Assembly (NCBI GenBank): GCA_033961575.1
Contig: CM066728.1
Location: 101,198,852 to 101,262,851 of the forward strand
Direction of reading: 5' to 3'
Length of the DNA stretch: 64,000 nucleotides
Source of the DNA: Aselliscus stoliczkanus
Lineage: Eukaryota; Chordata; Mammalia; Chiroptera; Hipposideridae
Part shown: positions 1 to 13,286 of the stretch, one piece after another
Position numbering within the stretch: the stretch's first letter is position 1
How the letters are laid out: every line of letters begins with the position of its first letter
Translations under genes and position numbers: made by a program
Notes under the pieces: model-generated
Database searches by the model: none
The model's input: only the letters and a program-made list of their open reading frames with translations
Told to the model about the DNA's origin: nothing

Positions 1-379
1 TTAACTGACGCATCTCAATATAACCCTTTGTTCTTAGATGGTTGAGAATCTACATTTGAAAATAGAAATGATAACACTCTCTTTGCATAATCTCAGAAAG
101 TTATTGTGTATAAAGTTCTAGAGTCATGATAGTTATTAGTATATTCTATTTTTCTGTTAATAAACAAAAAATCATAATTTACCTGAGATTCATAAATATG
201 TGAGTTGCATTTAAAAAATGAATATTTCTATTTAAAAAAATGAATTGTTCAGGCCACCTTATTTTATGTGTAGCTAATTTACATTTTACTTTTTATGCAT
301 TTATTTCAGCATTTTCTTTTACCTCTGTTTTTCCTTAAGTAACACCCAACTCACAGTTTGTTTTCTTACATTTCATAAT

Positions 380-412
380 GAGAGAGACAGAGATAGAGAG
401 AGAGACAGAGAT
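380..412. repeat. GA-rich simple repeat
   Basis: Short purine-rich tract of gagaga and gacaga units. It is a low-complexity microsatellite. Nothing else is visible in the first 1.1 kb, which is AT-rich unique-looking DNA. Confidence 0.8.
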
Positions 413-1149
413 CTGGTATAAGTGTTATAGCTGTACATTGATATAGTCTGAAAAATAAAAATGGAGATACTCCCTGTGAAGCCAAAATATAATATAATCA
501 ACAATTCACCAGGAAATGTGATTATTAAGGAACAATCTCCTAGACTGAACAAACTCCTATAATTGAGCATGTCATATTGGAATCTTAACTATGGCATAAA
601 AAAATTTGGGGCTAAATTTCTATATAAACAAAAGCTCTATAAGGAAAATATTAATCTCCACATCTTTTTTGAATGTTCATTTTTGTCTTTGTTAATCCTG
701 GAAGACCGGCTATTTGTAAAACAAATGTATCTAGGCTTCAAAGGCAGTTTGTGTTTACTGTAATTTTATGTGCGTACAATTAAAGTTACACAGATCCATT
801 AAGGCTTCAGAATATGTACTAAAGAGTTGAGAAAAAAAGTCTAGTCGCTCAAATTAGAAAAGAAAATTGTAAGGATTTTAATAGGAGAACATGCCCTTAC
901 ACTATTTTAAGAAATATTTCTGAATGAGATTACTCCTTTCCAAACATCATAATATCTACAATTATATGGTATATTTCATGAAATGTATTTGATTCTTGTA
1001 CATGGTTGTGAACTTTTTATTAATAAAATGCTACATCTATATCATATGTAGCTTTAAAGATTTATGTGATGAAAGGTTTAAAAATGTGTGAGTAGAATTA
1101 TTTTCTCCATAAATATGTAACCTATTTAAAATTATTCTCCATGGACAAA

Positions 1150-1720
1150 CACAAGATCTAACAATTACGTTCGTGAACTCATCCTAGAAAAAGTGCTACA
1201 TACCGCATTGCTGAATATCACTATGGGGTCACCTTCAAAGTACTCCCCTTGGGAAGCTATGCACCAATGCCAGCGCCTAGTCCACCCTTCAAAGCAATTC
1301 TTTTTCTGGAATGGCCATCAGAGTTGTCATGTATTACCCTTGATGTCCTGAATGTCATCAAAATGTCTTCCTTTCAATATTTCCTTTCTCTTTGCGTAGA
1401 GAAGGAGGCATTGAGGGCCAAATCAGGTAAGTAGGGAGGGTGTTCCAATACAGTTATTTGTTTCCTGGCTAAAAATTCCCTCACAGAGAGTACTGTTGTG
1501 AGTTGGTGCATTGTCGTGATGCAAGATCCATGAATTGTTGGCGAAAAGTTCAGGTCATATAACTTTTTCACGCAGCCTTTTAAGTACTTCCAAATAGTAA
1601 ACTTGGTTAACTGTTTGTCCAGTTGGTACAAATTCATAATGAATAATCCCTTTGATATCAAAAAAGGTTAGCAACATTGTTGCAACAAATTCACAAACTT
1701 AATTGTCAGTTCTTGTATAT
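1150..1720 (-). pseudogene. mariner (Tc1/mariner) transposase fossil, C-terminal half
   Basis: The minus strand carries the C-terminal part of a mariner DDD-type transposase, the enzyme that cuts and pastes mariner DNA at TA sites. Recognisable blocks are the SVREFLA..KQITVLEHPPY stretch followed by PDLAL, where mariners normally have PDLAP with the third catalytic aspartate. The block encoding HHDNA, with the second catalytic aspartate, survives in the DNA near 1503-1535 but is in a different frame from the downstream block, so at least one frameshift has occurred. The open stretch 1661-1374 is only 95 codons, against roughly 345 for an intact mariner. The N-terminal DNA-binding half and the outer terminal repeat are not evident, so this is a 5'-truncated dead copy. 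The family is secure. The subfamily is not assigned. Confidence 0.85.
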
Positions 1721-3290
1721 TTTTAATAAAATAAGAGCTATGTATATTCATACAAATCTTATATTTTGTATAGATTGAACAGTAATATACAATGAGTGTT
1801 AATCTTTGTGACTTAAACAATACATGCTCAAATTGTCAAAATTTAGTTTCACAAATTATTAATAGGTAAAGAGTGGAACTGATGACAAGAATATAATGAA
1901 TGCACTCATAATAGGCATCTATACATTGAAAAGAGAATATAAACACTAAAGTAAATTAACCTCTTGGAAATCATGAAGCTATCCTTCATTTTATAACAAA
2001 AGTATTAATAAAGTGATATATCCTGAAAGTTATTAAAAAAGCCTGACGTGGAGTGTAAGAGAATAACTCTTCCTAGAGCACATAAGTTCAAACCGTTTAT
2101 TCATGAGGCTCACAACTCAGTAGCATGCCAAAATTAATGATAATGTTCATTTGAACTATGCCTTGAATATTACAGAGCGTGAGTATGCACTTCACCAGCT
2201 CTGACCTCATGTAACATTGGGCTGATTATCAGTTAGTTTCTCTCTGCTCCAAATCTATCCCTTGATACCCTGCTTTGTGATGCTGGGGCTACAACTTTGC
2301 AAATTACAGCTCTCTTTGCCCCCAGACTCTTGTCTAGTCTTTGCTAACCTGTAGCAGAGAAGGACATTAGAAGGTGGGAGGAGCGGGGATGACTTCCAAC
2401 TTCAGCCCCTCTGCATCTCACAGGAGGCACTAGCAGCACGTCAGTCCTTCTGCTCCCTGAGAGATCTGAATATGACTTCCATGGAGGAACTCGGCTGAGA
2501 CTCCAGGATCTCACAATATGAAAACCTTCCCTTTATCTCCTCAGTCCTAGGGATGGAGACTGCTCTGTACAGTTATATCTAGTTTACCTCAGTGTTTTCA
2601 TTGTGTACTTCCATCTCCCCAGTTCCGGTGTTATGGATCCCTGTATAAAATTCATGCTATTAAAGTATGCAGTGAGTTTATTTTATATTCACTATACTGT
2701 CCATGGTGACTAATGATCACTTACAAATTTAATTAAATATCCGAATGTTCCAAGCCCACGCTACCACTATTATTTATACAGCTTAGAAAACAAACTGGTT
2801 ACCCAAATGTATTCTGCATGGTTTAATCTATTTTCTTCCTTGCTATTAGATAGAATTTGGCACTGAAATACTTTACATCTACCAATTAATTATGATCAAT
2901 TGTTTTCATTTCAACAATATTGTGCTTGCTTTGATTTATTTCACTCTTTCTAATTGATAACCTCAGTGACTTAATTCAGGTTTTTATTGTTCAGGAATAA
3001 AATCCATTGTCAGAGCCTCAGCTGTGAACTACAGTTATATGTCTCGAACATATATAATATAAACAATAAGATCACTTCAGAGAGATAACTGCATAGAAAT
3101 AGAAGGATGGGGGCAGTGATGAGAAAATTGGATGTAGCTCAGTTTGACTGGAGAATAATACTTATTATTAATATAAGAGTAATACTGAATGATAGGGCTA
3201 AGAATGTAGAATGAGGCCAAACTGCACAGGATCTTTAATAGCAGATTTAAATTTCTCAAACTGATTTAACAGACATAAAAATATTGTTGA
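1721..3290. other. AT-rich intergenic or intronic DNA; possible old repeat at ~2170-2700
   Basis: No credible coding region. The section around 2170-2700 is more GC-balanced and has the feel of an ancient mammalian-wide repeat (LTR or DNA transposon), but I cannot name a family. The rest shows no feature. Confidence 0.3.
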
Positions 3291-3712
3291 GGGCCAGCCA
3301 AGTGGAGCATTGGTTAAGAGTTGGCTTGGGACGCCAGCTCTGAGCAGCAGGGCCCCGGTTCAAATCCCACATGCTCCCTCTGCGCCCTCTACAGCTAAGA
3401 TGGTGAACAACAGCTCGACCTGGAGCTGGGCTGTGGTGAGTCAACGACGATGGCATAGGCTGCAGTGGGGCTGGTCAGCAGCTGGTGCGAGCTCTAGTGA
3501 GCTGCCGTGAGCTGCCGTGAGTGGCTGTCCAATGGCCGGCGAGTGACTGCCTCACCTGGGAAGAGCACAATGATCACAATACCAACATGGGCCAGTGAAG
3601 CCATGTCCTCCACAACTAGACTGAAGAACAAAACGGCAGCAACTTGTCTGTTCCCCTTCCTGATTCCCCAATGCTTTTCCCCTCCCCCAATGCCCCAATA
3701 AAATCTTAATTT
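3291..3712 (+). mobile_element. long composite tRNA-headed SINE (~420 bp)
   Basis: The element starts gggccagccaagtgg and has a tRNA-like head with box-A-like (tggttaagag) and box-B-like (ggttcaaatcccac) pol III promoter motifs. A GC-rich body of about 300 bp follows, containing a gagctgccgt duplication, and the 3' end is pyrimidine-rich with aataaaatctt. There is no long A-tail. The flanks atattgttga (3281-3290) and atatagttga (3713-3722) look like a target duplication with one mismatch. Long tRNA SINEs with an 'aactaagat.g..gaac' type body are known from bats. Short GC-rich open frames across it are not genes. Confidence 0.7.
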
Positions 3713-3722
3713 ATATAGTTGA

Positions 3723-5763
3723 ATAGCACTGACATATCAGTCATCACTCTCTGAAACTGAATAATACAGTAAATCAGCAATAAAAGTGTGTACTCCATTG
3801 TGGGAATAAGGTAAGGGCAGTATTTATACCTGAGGTGGGTGTATATTTGAGTATATTCCAGATCTCTCCTTCCAAGATGTAAATTCTCATGGTGTAGCTG
3901 TCAGAGTTGTTAGCTGCTGACTCCACAGATTCGATTATTGCTGCTCTTTCCACACCCAAGTCAGCTCCGTCACCCGAGGTCACAAAACTCCCCAGGACAG
4001 CCCGCACCATAACTGATTGACGTGGGGTTATGTAGGATCCACAGTGACTTTATTCTGAAGCCTCTGAGACAAAGCTCAGAGCACCACATGTTAGCAGCTG
4101 AAGACCCATTTTAACTGCATCAGTCGGACATCTCTCTTTTCATCTTGTGTCCCAATACTTCTCTTTCTTACAGGTGCTATTTCAGATAGCATCAAACCAA
4201 GTGGGTCTGCATGAAATCTCTACCGCAGAATCTGATTCCCAGGGAACCATTCCTAAGAGACTGAACCAGGTTTGGTCCTAGGAAGAAGACCCTAGAATGT
4301 GATGGAACTGGAGCACTCATAAGCCCACTGGAGGTGAGGGTCTCATCAGGAGCTGAAGGTAGAAAAAATACCATTACAGCTCCCGTCATGTTGGGGTGGG
4401 ACAACTGTGAAAACTCCACTACTGCTAAATCGCATTGACTGAAGTGAAAAAGAATACCTGATAGTGTGATAGCTCAGGTGTTTGAGCAATTGTGAGAAGT
4501 GTTATTTGCAAGGACTAAAGATTCAGGTGGCTCTAGCCAGAGCTGTCAGTCATGGAAGAAAAATAATGGAAGGCGATAGAAGGTTAGGGGGGATTCATCA
4601 AAATCTGAAAGTCAGAGGGCTTTTTTTGCAGCTGATAAAGAAACTCTTATCTCCTGTATTTACAGGGCAGTGAAAAAGCTGAGGATCAGGTCCAGAGCAA
4701 AATATAGGGTTAAGAGAGCTGAGAAGAAGGTTTGATTACCAGAGCAAGTAGGCCAACTATGAAAGTGGTAGGGCCCTAATGCGAAGTGTGATTCTGAAAT
4801 TTGGGTTGCAAACAACTAGGCTGTGTTGTTGAAATTATTGAATCCCTGGATTTCATGTAACTTCTAGGACTCCAGGTTCTACTCTTTGTAAACAAATGTG
4901 GTTCACTCCTTAAAATAATGAAGGGTTCCCCTTTTGTTGGAAGACAATGCAGGAACTTCTGCATTATAAGACAATGTATCCCTCTTGCCTTCACCTAAAC
5001 TCCTGACCACCAGGTTATTAACTAGGATTAAATCACAACATAACCCTGTTGTGGGAATGTTGGGTCAGCTAAGGAGAAAAGAGCTATGCCATGAAAGTGC
5101 CACAGGAGCTAGTCAACACTGATAAGCAGTATCTAACTGAATACACAGGGGACTGGATTCTAAGGTGGCCAGCACAAGGGGAGACAGCAGCATATAAAGT
5201 TGGATAAAGAAGAGAGTTTAGCAGTACAAAAGCACCTCCCCACTTCACACAACTTAACGTTATGACAAAATCTTAGGAGACAGTGCAAATATGCTGTCAG
5301 ATATCTTCTGAATGCTTGAAAGAAGTGATGGTCCACACTAAGTGAAATAGAAATGCTACAGCCACCATGGTGAACACTTTTGAGCTGAAGAAGTGTTCAA
5401 AAGACAGTGGAGTTCTGTATGGGACCAGGAAACCCATCAGCACACTGTGTTTTGTTGTAGGGCCCAGAGGAAAACACATTTACCATAATGATTAGTAAAA
5501 TGCAACTGAGAGGGGCAACAATATACCCAACAAGCTCATTAGTGGCTCTCTTCTATAAGTTAGGGCAGAACAGATGAGATGCTATTGCAGACTTGGATTG
5601 CCTGAAAGCAATGAGGAAATAGATCTCCAAGGTCACAGAGGTCAGGAGTTGGTGGTTACTCATCAGAAGTAAGATGAGAAAAATTATTTTAATGAGTAGC
5701 AATATCTGAGTGGCATCCAGGGGTGCCTGAGGTTTGAGGATGGTAAAAAAAAATTTTAAAAAA

Positions 5764-5766
<3 letters not shown>
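3723..5766. mobile_element. possible degenerate endogenous retrovirus internal region
   Basis: This section has mixed base composition and no open frame longer than about 80 codons. Parts of 4190-5240 resemble, from memory, an internal segment of an old ERV-L/class III-type provirus seen widely in mammals. No protease, reverse transcriptase or integrase motif can be read with confidence, and no flanking LTR pair is evident. Treat as an unverified suggestion. Confidence 0.25.

Positions 5767-5796
<30 letters not shown>
5767..5796. repeat. (CA)n microsatellite
   Basis: About fifteen uninterrupted CA units following an A-rich stretch. Likely length-polymorphic. Confidence 0.95.
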
Positions 5797-5799
<3 letters not shown>

Positions 5800-6204
5800 C
5801 AAATTTAGGGCAACAGTGATGTGTGTTCAACAAAGGTAGTGATCTATCTGTAAGAAGAAATCAGTGGAGAGTCAGGAGATTGAGTGCAGCTGAGCCAATT
5901 AAAAACAATCACAATAACTTGTCCAGTTACTTATTTTTTTTTTATTTGTGGCAGCTTTCAGACTCAGAACTCAGTGATTAAATGAGTGTCCAACTAATCA
6001 GGAGAAAGGATCCCACAATACCATAGCTAATGATTATGGTAATGATCCAACTTATTCTTTCCCAAAGGGAAATATACCTTTACAAGAGCATTTATAAAGT
6101 GGGGAAAGGTAAATACATTTTAAGGACTGTGAATGGAGACAATGTCAACAAAGTTGACATTGTTACACAGGAAATGAAATATTGTGGTCTCCCAATAAAG
6201 GGGT

Positions 6205-6430
6205 ATATTAGTTTCCTATGGCTGCTGTAATAAATTATAATAATGGTGCTTAAAGCAAAACAAATATATTACCTCACAGTTCTAGAGGTCAGAAGTCTGA
6301 AATAGGTCTCCAGGTCTGCATGATTAGCAACCCTAATTTTGTCTACCATGTTAATTCTCTATTATCATATAACATAAGATACCTACAGGATCTAGTGATT
6401 AGGACACGGACATCTTTACGATGTCTTTAT
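6205..6430 (-). mobile_element. MaLR/MLT1-like LTR remnant
   Basis: The series ttagtttcctatggctgctgt, then cttaaagcaaaacaa and cctcacagttctagagg, is the reverse complement of the tail end of mammalian MaLR/MLT-type LTR repeats, followed by a gattaggacacggacatc block. The element is old and heavily mutated. The exact family is uncertain, and a different ancient repeat with the same end motif is possible. Confidence 0.45.
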
Positions 6431-6800
6431 TCTGCCCACCACAAAGAGGCAACATATTGATCATATTGCTCAAGTAACAGATAAAGAACCATGTCTGGTC
6501 TGGCTTACGGTGAGTCCAGTAAGTGGCATAGACACCCTTTATGGTTGGCAGAATCACCATATAATTCTCTTGGCCTGTGAATAAAGAACTAATGCAGTGG
6601 AGAAGGCTCCAAGAGAAATGGTTCAGTGTATCACTAACCTTAAATACCCACATGACTCAGTTATGGTGTATCCCACTGCTTCTCCATTTAATCCACTCTT
6701 TTTAGCCCCTGCAAATCAAATGGATCTGGAAGGTGACAGGGTACCACACAAACTCAACCAAGTTGAAGTCCTAATTGAATCCCCTCCTCCAGTCAATATA
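6431..6800 (+). mobile_element. possible ERV-L-like internal fragment
   Basis: The open stretch 6597-6806 and neighbouring sequence resemble a degenerate retroviral internal region next to the LTR-like piece just upstream. There is no catalytic motif, so this is only a weak impression. An alternative is unique DNA with a chance 69-codon frame. Confidence 0.25.
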
Positions 6801-7739
6801 GATTAAGATATAAAGTGTACAGTCATTCATCTTTTCTCCTCCAATAAGGAAGAATAATCAGAAGCAGTTCAAAGTCATGTGAGACAGACAAAAATATACA
6901 TGTATAACATTGCCTTAGAACTACATTCACTCACCTTTGCAGAAATTTAGTTCAAAAGGAACTGGACTATATGTTCAGGCCACAGAATAACATAGCAGTC
7001 TAGCACTCTTTTTTTTTTTTGAACGAAATGATGAATAGCGATATATAATAAAGGTATTGGTGAGATATATGTACTTCAGAAACTGAAAGATAAACCCAAA
7101 GAATATTCAGATCAATGAAGTTTTCAGGGGTCAATGGTTTGGGAATGCTGAAAAATTCCCTCCAAATCAAAGCCAAATCATTGCATCTGAAATTTCCATC
7201 CACAAAGAAGAAAAGGAAATTCTTGACAGATCTCTTCAGGTAGTGCCAGCAACTTATCACATACCTGGGAATATTGTTCCAACCCAATTACCAAGTGACA
7301 AAGAAGGCTGTCAGCTTTCAGCGAGACAGAGGAAAGCACTCTGCAGCAGGTCAGGCTGAAATGCAAACACACAAGACATTGCCTTCTGAGCCATATAACC
7401 TGACAGACTTTTATTATAACTGTGATATCAGTGGTAGGATATGATGCTGTTAGAGTTTATGGCAAAAGCCAATGGGAGAACATCAACAAATATCATTAGT
7501 TCCCCTGCCATCTGCATCTTTGATACATAAATCATTTGAAAGACAGACTTTATTTCAGAAAATGGAGTAAAAAGCAAGACTAGATTTACCCTGCCATTTG
7601 CTAAAACAATAACAAAATATCTGAAGAGATATTTTTCAAGATCTAATATTAATAGATGAATTACAAAGATCCTTCAAAGGAGGGAAGCAAGCATGGTGGG
7701 CCCTATAGTCACTCTCACTTATTGCCTTGGGAGATTTTG
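6801..7739. other. no recognisable feature
   Basis: AT-rich sequence with a short T-run near 7010-7020. Open frames are under 100 codons and show no familiar protein similarity. Confidence 0.5.
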
Positions 7740-8235
7740 TATGTATATTCATACAAAGAGTTTTACATGAATATTCATAGTAGCTTCATTTGTAATAGCC
7801 AAAAAGTGGGAAAATGCAAATGCCAATCCACAGAAGAGTACATGAACAAATTGTGTTATACAAGTGGAATACTAGTTAGCAATAAAAATAAATGATCTAT
7901 TGATAGGCACTGCAAGATGGGTGCATTTATTATCATTATGATGAGTGAAAGAAACCTGACGAAAAAGAGAACATATTCTATGACTTCATTTACACTAATT
8001 TTTAGATGTGCAAACTAATCTATGGTGACAGAAAAGAGATTAGTAGTCGCTTAAGGATGAGGAAGGCAGGGAGAAACGAGAATGAGGGATCATAAAGGAG
8101 CATGAGGAAAATTTGGATGTGAAAGAAATGTTCATTAACTTGACTGTAATGATGATCTATGTGTACATATTTTAATTATGTTTCTGGGGAAAAAATACAT
8201 GTTATAACTAAATTTACCAAGTTGAACACTTCTTA
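7740..8235 (+). mobile_element. old L1 fragment, ORF2 3' end, sense
   Basis: On the plus strand the text reads like the end of L1 ORF2: aatagccaaaaagtgg, then gccaatccacagaagag, then a diverged segment resembling the domain preceding the ORF2 stop. It is full of indels and has no usable frame. It is older than the L1 copies at 26.9 and 37.4 kb. Confidence 0.55.
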
Positions 8236-11200
8236 TAAGTAGTTACAAAAATTAAAATGACATTTATTCAGTGTTGTAAAACAAAATGGATGTCACCAAT
8301 AGCCCAAATTTCTCATGAACCATACCTGTTTCCAGAGTGTCACTTTTCATGGAATGGACTCTTATTCTCCATGAAGGAATTGACTTATAGCACGCATGCA
8401 GGTAATGAATTCTTTTAGACAATGAGTCTTTTCCAAGGGCTCTTCCAGACTTTTGTTCCATGGTAGCTTTAGCAGGGTTATTTCTGGGTGCTGTCCTAAC
8501 AGTGTGTCGAACCTTCAGCAACCAGCATCAATGTATGCATCTGATGCAGAGCTTTTTATCCTGACCTCCGATCCCCATTGGATCAGCAGCTAGCTTAGCA
8601 AACTATCTGCTCTTCTCCAGAATGGTCTAAGTAAATGGGAGAAGAGGGTGTTGATTTGCGGAGAGGAAGAGACAGTTTGAGTAGGACTGTTTTTCATTTA
8701 TCTTCCAAGTACTCTTCTTCCTTGAAAGCTAATAATGGCTCAATAATTAACTTACTCTGTCATACTTGGAATGATTGTTTCAGTACACCAAAACCTCTTC
8801 TGCTCTGGCTTCCTTGATTGCTTCAAAGTTATACCTGATACATACACAATGAATTACCTTAACCTAGGGTGAATGAATTTTCTTTTTCTTAAAAGAAAAA
8901 AAGAAAATATTATCAAATAATAAAGTGCATGCAGAGTTGGCCACCTGCTTTATATTTTTCAATTCTATTGTGATTTCAGACAGAACTGTAATCCTGCATT
9001 ATGCTAATGGTGTACACATGCCAGGTGACTCCCCTTCACCATTGGCACAATAGGGAAAAATGACTACTCTTCCATCTGTTGTCATGGTGATGTCTCTCCA
9101 ATAGGATCAAGGAACAAACAGAATGCTGTACAAGTATACTTCTAGATGAAATATTACAAAGTGTATATACATTCAGATGGTACATTCATATAGACAAATT
9201 TGATGGAACACCTTTTCCAGGAGACATTATATTCTTTCTCACAAAATTTGTTTGCCTTGATAGATTTGAGGGCATATATCCCTCCTTTGGTTCTAAAGCA
9301 AAATTGTTTACAAGACCAAAATCCTTTAGAACGTCTTCTTGGTCATGTTAAAAAGATTATCCTACAACTTTAGAATTATAAAGAGTATCTTGGAAACATA
9401 TCAGCATGTGAACCTGAAAAAAAATAATTAATTTCACTAAATTTGAGTATTCTCACTTGTAAAATAGAGACTACACCACACAACTCACAGTATTATTGTG
9501 AGGTTTTTGTAAGAAAACATTTTTAGCTGGTAAGTATTGAAAAGAAAAGGGCTCTCAGATTGTGACCCCAAAATATCTAGCCCTATGATGTTTATTTGCC
9601 TAATTGGGAGAAATCAATCAATTAAGGAACACATAAAAGACAAATTATGGAATAAAAAATATAATTAAGGCAAGGAATATTTCGAGTAAAGTCTGTCTCA
9701 AACCATTCATGTTTGCTGATACCCTCTTCTTCAAATCCTCCTCACCCCCCACACTCATATTCACTTATCTGACAGCAGCCACATTTCTTGTTCATAAAGA
9801 AGAAAAATTAAAGATATTTTAAAATTTCTATTTGAATAGCCAGGAGCTGTTAAATGGAAGTTTCTTTAGGTTATTTAGTAGGTTAATACATTAAAATATC
9901 TAGACAGTTAACATTACACATTATAAACAGAATATGATAAATCTTGCTGACAAACATGGAACCCTTAGAAGTTCTCTCCTTTCTCTCATTCTTTTCTAGG
10001 TTACCTTAAGGCAGAGAAGCTTGAAATTACTAGCATACATCTATATGGACATTACATTTTCCCCCTTCCTTTGGTCTTGTTCATAATTTTAAACAAACCT
10101 AATTAAACACATATGCCTGGGAAACTTTTGCCTAGGATCCAAAAAAAAATGAAGAAAAAAGATCCTATGCTTATGGGAAGATTGAAGAAAATAGGCAAAT
10201 ACATGTATAAATATATAGGCATGGAATACCTACAGTTAAAACATCATATAGAAAACTCTAAGTTTCTAAACAAGATTCTAGATCACTTACTCTACAAAGC
10301 AAACTAGATTGGCATTGCTCTTTTAGATTATATTATTTTCATTGTTGACATTGTTAATGGATCAGAGAGGGGACAAAAGTGATTAGTTTTGTTTTCCAAG
10401 AATAGTGAGTCTGTTTCCTTATAAAGGATGAGCATAGAAAAAAAGAAACAGTGGTCAGCAATAAATCCTGCAACATAAATGGTTTAATTACATTGATTTT
10501 GATGCTCAGAGACTATCCCCAGAGATTTGGGATTTACCTGATCAAGTACTGACTTCTTAAATATATTTACAGGTGAATTTAATAAATATCAATAGTGGAG
10601 AATGACTAAATATGATAGAAACAATTGGAGTCCTGACCACCACCAACAACAACAAAAAGAAATTGAGTGAAAAAAGCCTGGAGTATGGAAATATGGTTAA
10701 CACAGAGAGGATTCCATATGCCACCAGTGTGTGGAGTTTTCTCCTAAGCTACACCACCTCCTTTTCATAGAATAAAATGAACATAAGCTAGGACCTGGGG
10801 TTTAGCTTTTGCCAGAAAAAATTCAAAGATACCTAGAGGGGGAATAGATTTGCAGACCAAAGAAAGTATAGGTTCTTCAAATATCTTGAAGTACCTCAGT
10901 CATGATAAAGAGAAGTTATCCACTTGACCAATCTTTATAACATAAATTAGAAACGTTGGAACAAATGATAAAGAAATAAAATTGGGTGCCAGAAGCAGCA
11001 ATTCAAGGGAGAATATTGTATATTAAAAAAGAAAGAAGAAATTATGTACATGTGTGTTAGAACAAATGGTAATAACATCATATCATATATACACATGTAT
11101 ATGGCCATATACATATATGTTGTTGGTGGTGATTGTGATAGTTGAAAATTTTTAAAAAGAAAATGTAAAAGAAGACAAGGAATTAGTAGAGTCAGGGAAA

Positions 11201-11289
11201 ATCTTAAAAAAAAAAAAAGCTAAGTAATTAGAGAAGTAAAAACGCCAACATCAAGGAAATAAACAAATGACAGAATAAACAAATGAAGG
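8236..11289. other. AT-rich unique-looking DNA
   Basis: Three kilobases without a supportable gene. Open frames stay below 90 codons. A short perfect palindrome lies at 11095-11114 and small A-runs occur. I see no repeat family with confidence. Confidence 0.5.
11095..11114. repeat. 20-bp perfect palindrome
   Basis: The 10-bp arm atgtatatgg is followed at once by its reverse complement ccatatacat. It sits in an AT-rich context with alternating AT/GT around it, so chance or microsatellite decay are adequate explanations. Confidence 0.8.
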
Positions 11290-12350
11290 AGGGAGTTATT
11301 GAGTTGTAAAGTTCTTCATATACCAAAATAGCAGTTTGTCAAATCCTTTGTTTAAAAATCTTCTCCTAGTCTGTAAGTTTCTGATTCATTTTTTTAAAAC
11401 AATATGGTGTGATGAGCACATTTTTTTAAGTTGATAGTTAAATTTTTGATTTTTAGTTTAACGCTATTGACTTTCTCATTTTGTCTAAAACGTTTTTACC
11501 CACTTCCAAATCCCAAAGATGTTCTCCTATGTTTGAGTCTAACATCTTTATGGTTTTAGCTTTCATATTCTTCCCTATGCATCATTGTAAATTAATTTTT
11601 TGTGTATGGTGTGAGAAAAAGGCTCAGAACCACTTTTTCAAAATATGGATAGCCATATTTTTTAGCACCTTTTGTTGAAAATGCTTTTCTTTCTCCGTTG
11701 TATGGCATTGGTGCCTTTTTAAAAATTTCTTTGACCATATAAGGATGAACCTATTTCTGGTCATATTTTAACCTTGTAGCCAATGACATTCATAATACCT
11801 GTTATTACTTTGGTGGTTATTTTGTAGAGTTCTTATTTTTTCTATATAAATAATTAGGCCATCTGCAAATAGAGAGTGTTTTACTTCTTTGATTCTGACC
11901 TTTAAGCATACTCATTTTTTCTTTCCTTAATATAATAGCTGGGATCTTGAATAAGATTTTCACTAGAAATAAGGAATCCTTACTTTTATCCCTCTTCTGA
12001 GGTTATTCAATACATTTACTATTATATATGATGTTACCTATGGGATGATTTTGTTGCTATTGTTTGAAAACAGAGAGACTTTATCCATATTTAAAGACAA
12101 TTCAAACACAATTATAGGCATAAATATCTCTTGTGATTGAGTATGGTTCAGAGATCAATAGCCGCTCATTTTACTAGAACTGCAGAAAGAAAATAAGACT
12201 GATTTTAAAACAAGAAAACCACAAACAGATTATTTAAGGAATGAAATTTGTATAATGTGACCTTATAAAATGGCCCCTTTAGTCTTCTTTTTAAGGATCT
12301 AGTGCAATAATTCTCTATTAATTGAATGATTTTAGTTTTCTTCTCACAGG
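11290..12350 (-). mobile_element. ancient L1 ORF2 fragment, antisense
   Basis: The plus strand shows the reverse complement of L1 ORF2. Phrases such as cttttgttgaaaatgcttt, gccatctgcaaatagagag and acctatgggatgattt match the order expected for an L1 lying on the minus strand, with finger/palm sequence towards the right. Stops and indels are dense. There is no L1 3'UTR, so it is truncated on both sides. Confidence 0.65.
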
Positions 12351-13277
12351 TCTTATGGACAATATTTTGGCTACAGTGTATATTTCATATTTTATTTTTG
12401 TTGGAAGAAAATACTATTCTGTCATTAATAGTTGGCCAAGCATCATAGAATGACTTAGAATAAGGTTTATGTAACATAAAATATAAAAGATTAAATTATT
12501 GTCTGACTTATATCCAAATATCTTGTTTCTTCAATGGTATTCTGTTTTTCTGTTCTACGCTCCATCAACACATTCGTTAAGCTTGCGTTATTCTCTTCAG
12601 TTACTTTTCACTGTGGAAATTAAAGCTATACATGACTTTTTAAATCTCTTTATCGGTGTATACATCAGTAAACCCCAACTGCAAGTGTCTGGAACCAAGC
12701 TAATCAAGATTAATGCATTCATTTAACAGATGGTTACAATGTTATTAAAATGCAAATGATTGGTTTCTGCTAATTGTTCAACATCAGAAACAATTAATCA
12801 GGAGATTTTTTTCATTTTCTAATAGCTTTTGTAGAGTTTACCTCCAGAGATTAACATAAAAGACAAATATGTAAATTTCTCTCACTAACCTCAGAAGAAG
12901 TCAATCAACTTGAAAGAAAAAGTAGAAACATGATTATATATTTATAGTAATGGGAAAAATCTTTTTAGTACTGTAATTTGCTTCAGAATTGTTTTGCACC
13001 CAATTTAACTAGTCTTTATATAATTATGTTTACTGGAATATCTATTCAAACTGAATGGGATTTGGTGCTTTACTTTGAGTCAAAAAGACAATTTAACTGC
13101 TTGAGTAAATAAACTGAGATATGATAGTATGTCTCACCAGAATAGTAAAATTGCAACACTGAGGTAGAGAATATTTCAGATACACTAATAATGTGAAGTT
13201 AAAGCACTATATATTTCATCCATTCATTCTTTCACTCAACAATATTGTATTGAATGACTCTTTGTATCAGCTTACAT
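12351..13277. other. no recognisable feature
   Basis: AT-rich DNA with one 75-codon open frame (12499-12726, plus) that shows no familiar domain. Confidence 0.45.
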
Positions 13278-13286
13278 CTTTACTTT

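Noticed and set aside
3310..3701. Small plus- and minus-strand frames in GC-rich DNA at 3.3-3.7 kb
   Set aside because: Inside the long tRNA-headed SINE; no codon or domain evidence.
5767..5796. Direct repeats that might be mistaken for a CRISPR-like array, here and at 17703, 22300 and 42393
   Set aside because: They are mono-, di- and tetranucleotide microsatellites with no spacers, in mammalian DNA.
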